A DNA stretch of 5,389 nt from Lentimicrobium sp. (GTDB taxonomy: Bacteria > Bacteroidota > Bacteroidia > Bacteroidales > Lentimicrobiaceae), in the NCBI GenBank assembly GCA_013336205.1, contig JAAXUD010000233.1, positions 1 through 5,389 on the forward strand, written 5' to 3'. The notes under the pieces are model-generated. The model was not told the origin of the DNA and did not search any database. It saw only the letters and a program-made list of their open reading frames with translations. A program made the position numbers and the translations under genes. Below are positions 1 to 5,389 of this stretch, piece by piece (positions within the stretch are counted from its first letter, which is position 1; each line of letters begins with the position of its first letter).

Positions 1-1027
1 CCCAATTTGAGTTGTATTTATTTCCAAACTGATCAAATTGTTCTTTTGTGAGTCCATAATTTCTTTGCCCGTGTCTTTCCGGAGATCCTAATCCTGTAAA
101 TACGAGTTTATGTGATTTGTTAATCTCCTTACTTAATGTTAAAAACCATGACCAGGCATCAACACCGGTTGCATCAACATAACCGGGGCCGGTTGTTCTT
201 GAACCAAGAAATGTAATTGCATAATTATTCTCCAGAACACCAGAAGAAAGACTAATTGTTGTTTTTTGGTTTCCATAATCAGAAACAGCAAAACGAATAC
301 TCCCTCCACGTTTTGCTTCAGTTGATTTTGTTATGATATTTATTGTCCCACCGACCGAATTCATGGCTACTCTTGATGCACCCAGGCCCCTTTGCACCTG
401 AATGGTTTGAGTTGCATCGCTTAGTCCTGCCCAGTTAGACCAATAAACAAGTCCGTTTTCAACACTACTGACAGGCACCCCATTGAGAAGCAATGCAATA
501 TTTTCCTGTTGAAAACCCCTGATGCTGACCCTTGCATCACCAGTTCCACCTCCAAGTTTAGTTGCATAGACTCCTGGAACCATTTTCATTATTTCCGGAT
601 AATCCTGATTACCCATCTCCCGTTCAATGGTTGCAGTTTTTATTGTACTCACCGCAACTGGTGTTTCCCGTTCGCGGGCATACGGGGCAATTATGTTTAC
701 TTCCTCAAGTCCAACGATATCGGGTTGAAGCTCAATAAGAATGATTTCAGCCTTCCCGATTTCATTTAATTGCTTTTCTATTGATTTATAACCTAAATGG
801 CTGACAGCTATTGTTTGATCTTCTGATGATAATGTAATTTTGAAAAAACCATGCTGATCGCTCGAAGTACCTGTATTGCCTGGTTTGATTTTAATAGCCG
901 CTCCAACCAGGGGCTGTCCGCCGGTAATGTCTTTTACCTGTCCACGGATAGTAACCTGCGCATTAACAGACGAAAAAAATGTGGTTAAGAATAGGCCACA
1001 AACAATAATTCTTAAGATGCTTTTCAT
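1..1027 (-). CDS. TonB-dependent outer-membrane receptor, N-terminal part (candidate flavin importer)
   Basis: This is the first 342 codons of a TonB-dependent receptor; the C-terminal barrel lies beyond the left edge. Such receptors import scarce ligands across the outer membrane using TonB-ExbBD energy. Residues 1-23 form a signal peptide with a hydrophobic core and probable signal peptidase I cleavage at VNA|Q. Residues 25-105 look like a carboxypeptidase-regulatory-like beta-sandwich (GQPLVGAAIKI, then VSHLGYKSIEK). A TonB-box-like stretch, ETPVAVSTI, follows at 121-129. The plug domain spans about 130-235, with SIRGF, LLLNGVPV, VYWSNWAGL, VQRGLGASR and GGTINIITK. First barrel strands follow. 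The ATG at 1027 is the first after an in-frame TAG at 1040-1042; GCAGGGAAA before it is a weak ribosome site. The family call is firm. The flavin ligand is inferred only from the FMN riboswitch in its leader; the plug does not reveal specificity. Confidence 0.93.
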   Translation of the reverse strand, partial: MKSILRIIVCGLFLTTFFSSVNAQVTIRGQVKDITGGQPLVGAAIKIKPGNTGTSSDQHGFFKITLSSEDQTIAVSHLGYKSIEKQLNEIGKAEIILIELQPDIVGLEEVNIIAPYARERETPVAVSTIKTATIEREMGNQDYPEIMKMVPGVYATKLGGGTGDARVSIRGFQQENIALLLNGVPVSSVENGLVYWSNWAGLSDATQTIQVQRGLGASRVAMNSVGGTINIITKSTEAKRGGSIRFAVSDYGNQKTTISLSSGVLENNYAITFLGSRTTGPGYVDATGVDAWSWFLTLSKEINKSHKLVFTGLGSPERHGQRNYGLTKEQFDQFGNKYNSNW

Positions 1028-1063
1028 TTTCCCTGCAGTCTAACGTTATTACTAGTCTGCCGG

Positions 1064-1097
1064 AAATAAAAAGCCCCGGCAGAGAAATCTACGGGGC
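1064..1097 (-). terminator. Intrinsic terminator, likely expression platform of the FMN riboswitch
   Basis: On the minus strand, GCCCCG (1097-1092) pairs perfectly with CGGGGC (1078-1073) across a 13-nt loop. TTTTTATTT (1072-1064) follows directly. A GC-rich stem followed by a U tract is a classic intrinsic terminator. It lies between the aptamer and the receptor start codon, so FMN binding probably causes premature termination. The antiterminator pairing is not certain. One candidate is GCAGAA (1138-1133) with TTCTGC (1101-1096), which would take the first base of the terminator stem. Confidence 0.85.
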
Positions 1098-1120
1098 AGA
1101 ATATCATAATGCACCAATTA

Positions 1121-1137
1121 CAGAAGTGCAACTTCTG
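1121..1137 (-). promoter_or_regulatory. Small hairpin between FMN aptamer and terminator
   Basis: CAGAAG and CTTCTG form a perfect 6-bp stem with a 5-nt loop in the receptor leader, between the aptamer and the terminator. Its upstream arm overlaps the GCAGAA segment that can instead pair with TTCTGC at the base of the terminator. It may therefore take part in the switch between antitermination and termination. This role is inferred from base pairing only. Confidence 0.5.
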
Positions 1138-1152
1138 CATTGATCACATAAG

Positions 1153-1280
1153 GATTCTTCTTCCATCCAGACTTTACTGTCGGTACCGGAAATTAACCGG
1201 TTCAATCTTACAGCCTATATGGCTGTTTGAGTCGCGGACTTTACCGCCGGTCGGGAATTTCGCCCTGCCCTGAAGAAATC
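1153..1280 (-). promoter_or_regulatory. FMN riboswitch aptamer (RFN element)
   Basis: Read on the minus strand, this leader matches the conserved FMN aptamer core. The 5' half (1270 down to 1234) holds GGGCAGGGCGAAATTCCC, then GACCGGCGGTAAAGTCCGC. The 3' half (1183 down to 1163) holds CCGACAGTAAAGTCTGG followed by ATGG. The closing stem P1 pairs GATTTCTTC (1280-1272) with GAAGAAGAATC (1163-1153), with a small bulge. A variable 6-bp stem, ACAGCC/GGCTGT, lies at 1210-1226, and a CCGG/CCGG hairpin at 1186-1200. The element binds flavin mononucleotide in the nascent RNA. It lies about 125 nt upstream of the receptor ATG in the same orientation, so it should control that receptor and not the rightward genes. 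Confidence 0.95.
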
Positions 1281-1290
1281 TATTTTGCAG

Positions 1291-1319
1291 CAAAATTATT
1301 TATTTAAACGGTTCTGCAA
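1291..1319 (-). promoter_or_regulatory. Bacteroidota-type promoter for the riboswitch-receptor transcript
   Basis: On the minus strand, TAATTTTG (1298-1291) matches the Bacteroidota -7 consensus TAnnTTTG exactly. A TTG (1319-1317) lies 18 nt upstream and fits the -33 element. Transcription would start a few bases downstream, immediately before P1 of the FMN aptamer (from 1280), which is where a riboswitch transcript should begin. The TTG element is short and could occur by chance; the position is the stronger argument. Confidence 0.65.
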
Positions 1320-1518
1320 GATATTATCTTTAATAAATCCACATTGTAATGAACACCTTTTCTTTTTTGTTTAACAATCAGGAATTCCGGTATGGAATAT
1401 ATTTAATTCTCTGAATATGAAAATTTGTACAAAATGCTAACATTTCTAACCTTTCTGTTGTTATTAAGTCGAAACAGCAAAATGGTTACTGATATTCCAA
1501 CGACAAATCTGTAAAATT
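1299..1518. other. Divergent intergenic spacer without a recognisable gene
   Basis: This AT-rich stretch separates the leftward receptor leader from the rightward CheB/CheR gene. I see no RNA gene, no substantial repeat and no open frame of note. The best rightward promoter candidate, AAAATTTG at 1420-1427, misses the T of TAnnTTTG and has no clear TTG partner, so I do not annotate one. The start of the rightward gene is preceded by TGTAAAATT, which has no Shine-Dalgarno sequence, as is common in Bacteroidota. Confidence 0.6.
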
Positions 1519-4500
1519 ATGGTAGCAAAAAACGAAAAATCCTCCACACGTAAAGAGCAAATCAAAAAAACAAAGCGTTTGGTTAAGGATGATTTGTCAG
1601 ACAAAGTATTGGCAGTTGATGTTGATTTGCAGGAAAATAAGCGACTTATTTGCGTTGGTATCGGAGCATCCGCAGGAGGGCTTGAAGCGCTCGAGGTTTT
1701 TTTTAGAAATATGCCAGTTGACAGCGGAGTCTCTTTTATTGTGGTTCAGCACTTATCGCCGGATTACAAGAGCCTGATGAGTGAGTTACTTTCCCGCTAT
1801 ACCACCATGGAAATATACAGAGCTGAGGATGGTATTATTGTTGAGCCGAATTCCATCTATCTGATTCCGCCTAAGAAGAACATGACTATGTTTCATGGAA
1901 AACTTTTCCTGACGGAACAGGACAATAACAGGGGATTAAACCTTCCGATTGATATATTTTTAAGGTCACTGGCTCAGGATAAAGGCAAAGATTCAATCGG
2001 CATCATACTGTCAGGAACAGGGTCTGATGGTACGCTGGGTATCAGGGCTATTAAAGAAGCCGGAGGTATGGTAATGGTTCAGGATGACCAGAGTGCCAAA
2101 TTTGATGGTATGCCCCGGAGTTCCATTGCCACTGGCCTGGTTGATTATATTCTTTCTCCGGATAAAATGCCGGAAGAACTCGTTAAGTATGTTAAACATC
2201 CCTACATAAATAAAACAGGACGTATTGATAATATCATTTCAAAGGATGAGGACATACTCGCTAAAATTCTTAAGATTGTCAGAGAAAAAGTAGGCGTGGA
2301 TTTCTCCTACTACAAACCTGCAACAATCATCAGACGTCTTGAAAAACGTATAAGTATCAACCAGATTAGTAAAATAGAAAATTACATTTCTTACCTGGCT
2401 CAGTCGCCCAATGAGGCCAGAATTCTCTACAAGGAATTGCTTATTGGAGTTACCCAGTTTTTTCGCGATCAGGATTCATTTAATGTTCTGCGTGAAAAAG
2501 TAATCCCTGAAATTTTCAAGGGGAAAGAAGTGAACGGCCATATCAGAATCTGGAGTGTCGGTTGCTCAACAGGTGAAGAAGCCTATTCGCTGGCCATACT
2601 TTTCAGGGAATATATGGATGAAAATAAAATCGATCTGGATGTTAAGGTTTTTGCCACCGATCTTGATAGTGAATCCATAGAATATGCAAGTACTGGTATT
2701 TACCCGGAAAGTATAATCTCAGATGTGCTTCCGGAGCGTTTGAAGACATATTTTGTAAAACGCGAGAATAGCTACATTGTAAATGAACGCATTCGCCGGA
2801 TGGTAATATTTGCATCACATAACATCCTGAAAGATCCTCCATTTACAAAACTTGACCTTATTGTCTGCCGCAATATGTTGATCTATCTTAATGCAGCTAT
2901 GCAGCGCAGAATAATGGCCATGTTTTATTATGCACTGGTTCAAACAGGCAATTTGTTTTTAGGTAGCAGCGAAACGCTGGGTGATATAGCTGAAGGTTAC
3001 TCAACCATCAGCTCTAAGTGGAAGATTTATCGGATTAAAGAGGGATACAGGCTGCCTGCTCAATATACTTTTCACAATACCATAACATCCTTGCGTGAAA
3101 ATCGCTATAAAAACAGGCCGGAAAGTCCTTCAATAACAGTAAATGAAGGCTTTAGAGTAGAAAATATATATGAGGAGATTGTAGCAGGCTTTTTACCACC
3201 GGGCGTATTGCTTGACAGCAGATTTGACCTTATTCACGCATTTAAGGATGTTAATAAATTTTTGCGCATTCCACAGGGAAGAGCCAACCTGAATATCCTG
3301 AAAATGGTTCTTCCCGAAATCTCAGTTGTCTTGGGAAGTTTGTTGCACAAGGTTGCAAAAGAGAGAAAAGAACTCACATTCAGAGAAGTGCAACTCAATA
3401 TGGGAGGAATGCTCACTTATATTGATATTGGTTGCAGGTACATTGAAGAGGGCCGTGGAAAAAACCTTTACTATCTGGTTACTTTTGTTGAAAAACAGGT
3501 TAACGAAACAGAAACTGTAAAAGTTGACAATTTCGATCTTAAGACGCACTATAATGAACGTTTTAGTGAACTGGAACGTGAGCTTCAGTTTACACGTGAA
3601 AACCTGCAGGCAACCATTGAAGAACTTGAAACCTCTAATGAAGAACTTCAGTCAACCAATGAAGAGTTAATTGCTTCCAATGAAGAGCTGCAATCAACCA
3701 ATGAAGAGTTGCAGTCGGTGAATGAGGAGTTGTATACCGTGAATTCCGAATATCAGAATAAGATTGAAGAGCTTACCCAGCTTTCAAACGATATGAATAA
3801 TCTGTTGAAGAATACGAATATCGGAACTCTATTTCTCGATAAGTTTCTTAGAATCAGAAGATATACCCCGGCCATTGTCAAAACCATTAACGTTATGGAA
3901 ATGGATTTGGGCCGACCGGTATTTCATATCTCGCACAATTTAATTTACGATAGCTTTCAGCAGGATATAGAAAAGATTCTTCAGACCCTGGTTCCGCGTG
4001 AAGTTGAAGTTCAGGATAAACTTGGGAACTGGTACCTGCTTCGCATGCTGACTTACAGAACAGTTGAAAATGCTGTTGATGGTGTAGTTTTGACCTTAAT
4101 AGATATTACAGAAAGAAAACGGCTTGAAGAACGCATAAGATCTGAAAGAGATCTTTTACTTCGTTCGCTCGATATCAGTCCGATAGGGCAGATAATTATT
4201 AACCTGGAAGGAATTATAAGTTATGCCAATAAGGCAATGGGTGAGCTACTCGGATTAAACACCATAGAATTTGTTGGTAAACACTTCGATTCAATAAAAT
4301 GGATCAGCAGAGAAAGCAAAGGTTCTGCCATGCCTATTCTGCGAATGCCACTTCAGGAAATAATTGCAGACCCGGGTGATGGCTACCGTGGTTCGCTTAA
4401 ATATAAATCGGAGGAAGGTTATGAAAAACTATTGAGCCTCAAAGGTGTGCCAATTTTTGATTTACAGGCCGAGTTAGCGGGCCTTGTTTTTATGTTTACT

Positions 4501-4542
4501 GATATTACCTCGGAATGCCAGAAAAAGAAATCAATAAAATAA
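1519..4542 (+). CDS. CheB methylesterase-CheR methyltransferase-PAS fusion protein
   Basis: This 1007-residue cytoplasmic protein should both remove and add methyl groups on glutamates of chemoreceptor-like proteins. Residues 43-228 are the CheB methylesterase, with the catalytic triad in place: Ser51 (GASAGG), His78 (QHLSPDY) and Asp170 (SGTGSDG). Residues 235-508 are CheR: an N-terminal helical part with VTQFFRD at 311-317, the SAM-binding loop VGCSTGEEAYSLA at 347-359, ATDLD at 379-383, NILKDPPF at 435-442 and CRNMLIYL at 450-457. Residues about 550-660 form a degenerate PAS-like region. A coiled coil with repeated NEEL heptads spans about 677-760. Two PAS domains follow, at about 760-866 (ending DITERKRLEER) and 876-1000 (ending FTDITSE). 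There is no CheB receiver domain, signal peptide, membrane segment or kinase domain. The ATG is the first after an in-frame TAA at 1465-1467. The gene is intact and lies 6 bp before the PAS gene, probably in the same operon. The methylation target is unknown. Confidence 0.95.
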   Translation: MVAKNEKSSTRKEQIKKTKRLVKDDLSDKVLAVDVDLQENKRLICVGIGASAGGLEALEVFFRNMPVDSGVSFIVVQHLSPDYKSLMSELLSRYTTMEIYRAEDGIIVEPNSIYLIPPKKNMTMFHGKLFLTEQDNNRGLNLPIDIFLRSLAQDKGKDSIGIILSGTGSDGTLGIRAIKEAGGMVMVQDDQSAKFDGMPRSSIATGLVDYILSPDKMPEELVKYVKHPYINKTGRIDNIISKDEDILAKILKIVREKVGVDFSYYKPATIIRRLEKRISINQISKIENYISYLAQSPNEARILYKELLIGVTQFFRDQDSFNVLREKVIPEIFKGKEVNGHIRIWSVGCSTGEEAYSLAILFREYMDENKIDLDVKVFATDLDSESIEYASTGIYPESIISDVLPERLKTYFVKRENSYIVNERIRRMVIFASHNILKDPPFTKLDLIVCRNMLIYLNAAMQRRIMAMFYYALVQTGNLFLGSSETLGDIAEGYSTISSKWKIYRIKEGYRLPAQYTFHNTITSLRENRYKNRPESPSITVNEGFRVENIYEEIVAGFLPPGVLLDSRFDLIHAFKDVNKFLRIPQGRANLNILKMVLPEISVVLGSLLHKVAKERKELTFREVQLNMGGMLTYIDIGCRYIEEGRGKNLYYLVTFVEKQVNETETVKVDNFDLKTHYNERFSELERELQFTRENLQATIEELETSNEELQSTNEELIASNEELQSTNEELQSVNEELYTVNSEYQNKIEELTQLSNDMNNLLKNTNIGTLFLDKFLRIRRYTPAIVKTINVMEMDLGRPVFHISHNLIYDSFQQDIEKILQTLVPREVEVQDKLGNWYLLRMLTYRTVENAVDGVVLTLIDITERKRLEERIRSERDLLLRSLDISPIGQIIINLEGIISYANKAMGELLGLNTIEFVGKHFDSIKWISRESKGSAMPILRMPLQEIIADPGDGYRGSLKYKSEEGYEKLLSLKGVPIFDLQAELAGLVFMFTDITSECQKKKSIK
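3637..3741 (+). repeat. Five tandem 21-bp units encoding NEEL heptads of the coiled coil
   Basis: Five in-frame 21-bp units, each beginning AATGA(A/G)GA, encode NEELxxx heptads with Asn at residues 707, 714, 721, 728 and 735; a degenerate sixth unit starts at Asn742. The leucine falls once per heptad, as expected for a parallel coiled coil linking the CheR/PAS-like part to the C-terminal PAS domains. Similar linkers are typical of CheB-CheR-PAS hybrids. The nucleotide units differ at third positions, so this is an old protein-level repeat and not a fresh DNA slippage product. Confidence 0.85.
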
Positions 4543-4548
4543 AGATTT

Positions 4549-5389
4549 ATGTCAGCAAGTGAAAAGAGCAGGAGTTTACGTGAGAAAGCCGAAAAAATGC
4601 TCAGGCAACGACAAATGCCTGGATTTCAGGCATATGATCCTATGAATATTGAACATTTAATCGAAGAACTTCAGATTTATCAGATTGAACTGGAAACTCA
4701 GAATGAGGAAATGCAGCGTGTTTATGCTGATCTTGAAACTTCAACCTCCAGGTATACCTCCTTATTTGATTTTGCACCCATCGGTTATCTTACTACCGAT
4801 GATAGTGATTATATCAGGGAGATTAATTTAACCGGCGCTGAATTGCTGGGAATTGAGCGACATCTTATTATTGGTCAGCCTATTTCTAAATTTATTCATC
4901 CTGATTATCAGGATGCTTATTATTTTCATCTTCGTCATGTTCATGAAACTGACGAGAAGGTCACAACAGAGCTTTGTTTAAAGAATCAAAGACCCAATAT
5001 TAGTCCTATTTTCCTTCAGTTTATCAGTTCACGTGATGATTCCGGAAAGGGCGTTAAATCTGCTTTTATTGACATCTCATTGCGAACAAAAGCCATAAAT
5101 CAGCTGCAAGAAAATGAGAAAAAGATAAACAGTATTTTTCAGGCCTCACCTGCAGGAATCGGTGTTGTTGCAAATCGTGAAATCGTTATGGTAAACGATC
5201 GGATTTGCTCAATGTTAGGCTATGAACAAAGTGAACTTGTTGGCCAAAGCACGCGCATTCTTTACCCTGGTGAAGAAGAATTTAATAAGGTTGGGACTGA
5301 AAAGTATGCAATGCTTGAAAGAGAAGGAATTGGCTTAATGATGAGCCGGTTCAGGCACAAGGACGGAAACATATTGGATGTGCTGATCA
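4549..5389 (+). CDS. PAS-domain sensor protein, N-terminal part (probable histidine kinase)
   Basis: The first 280 codons are open and run off the right edge. Residues 1-65 are charged and helical: LIEELQIYQIELETQNEEM at 37-55 is the coiled-coil start often seen in PAS sensor kinases. A first PAS domain spans about 66-176 (SLFDFAPIGYLTTD, then LTGAELLG, ending FIDISLR). A short helix follows (QLQENEKKINSIF), then a second PAS domain from about 193 (ASPAGIGVV, NDRICSMLGYEQSELVGQ, RFRHKDGN), unfinished at the edge. No signal peptide or membrane segment is present, so it should be cytoplasmic. The ATG lies 6 bp after the stop of the CheB/CheR gene, which suggests translation from one mRNA and a shared pathway. 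The output domain is not visible. A histidine kinase is most likely from similar gene pairs, but a diguanylate cyclase or other PAS protein cannot be excluded. Confidence 0.88.
   Translation, partial: MSASEKSRSLREKAEKMLRQRQMPGFQAYDPMNIEHLIEELQIYQIELETQNEEMQRVYADLETSTSRYTSLFDFAPIGYLTTDDSDYIREINLTGAELLGIERHLIIGQPISKFIHPDYQDAYYFHLRHVHETDEKVTTELCLKNQRPNISPIFLQFISSRDDSGKGVKSAFIDISLRTKAINQLQENEKKINSIFQASPAGIGVVANREIVMVNDRICSMLGYEQSELVGQSTRILYPGEEEFNKVGTEKYAMLEREGIGLMMSRFRHKDGNILDVLI

Noticed and set aside
509..769. Plus-strand open frame of 86 codons
   Set aside because: It lies wholly antisense to the TonB-dependent receptor, which has clear family motifs throughout. The short frame has no recognisable domain.
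1153..1280. FMN riboswitch controlling the rightward CheB/CheR gene
   Set aside because: The aptamer reads correctly only on the minus strand, and its terminator, U tract and promoter all point toward the receptor.
1420..1427. Possible plus-strand promoter -7 element AAAATTTG
   Set aside because: It differs from TAnnTTTG at a key base and has no convincing TTG element at the right distance.
2011..3549. Minus-strand and alternate-frame open frames inside the CheB/CheR gene
   Set aside because: All overlap strongly conserved catalytic or structural regions of the fusion protein and show no family motifs, so they are shadows of the coding frame.
3637..3741. Tandem repeats as a CRISPR array or mobile-element signature
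   Set aside because: The 21-bp units are in frame, have no spacers, vary mainly at third codon positions and encode a coiled coil.

Overview
The window looks like Bacteroidota DNA. Three things suggest this: a TonB-dependent receptor with the N-terminal carboxypeptidase-regulatory-like extension common in that phylum, a promoter match to the phylum's TTG / TAnnTTTG consensus, and gene starts with weak or no Shine-Dalgarno sequence. The base composition is moderately AT-rich. I cannot name a genus from this sequence.

Left part (1-1298, minus strand): the first 342 codons of a TonB-dependent outer-membrane receptor, read leftward and cut by the window edge. Its leader carries a well-conserved FMN riboswitch aptamer (RFN element) at 1153-1280. 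Between the aptamer and the ATG lies an intrinsic terminator (1064-1097), and a Bacteroidota-type promoter sits just upstream of the aptamer. The simplest reading is that high FMN terminates the transcript early and low FMN allows receptor synthesis. The receptor is therefore a candidate outer-membrane importer for riboflavin or another flavin.

Middle (1299-1518): a divergent intergenic spacer with no gene and no promoter I would defend for the rightward genes.

Right part (1519-5389, plus strand): two genes 6 bp apart, probably one operon. The first encodes a complete 1007-residue fusion of a CheB-type methylesterase, a CheR-type methyltransferase, a degenerate PAS-like segment, a long NEEL-repeat coiled coil and two PAS domains. 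It has no receiver domain and no kinase domain. The second gene is cut by the right edge and shows a coiled coil plus two PAS domains; it is probably the N-terminal sensor half of a histidine kinase whose catalytic part lies outside the window. Together they resemble a CheB/CheR-PAS sensory signalling module. Nothing links it functionally to the flavin receptor except divergent adjacency.
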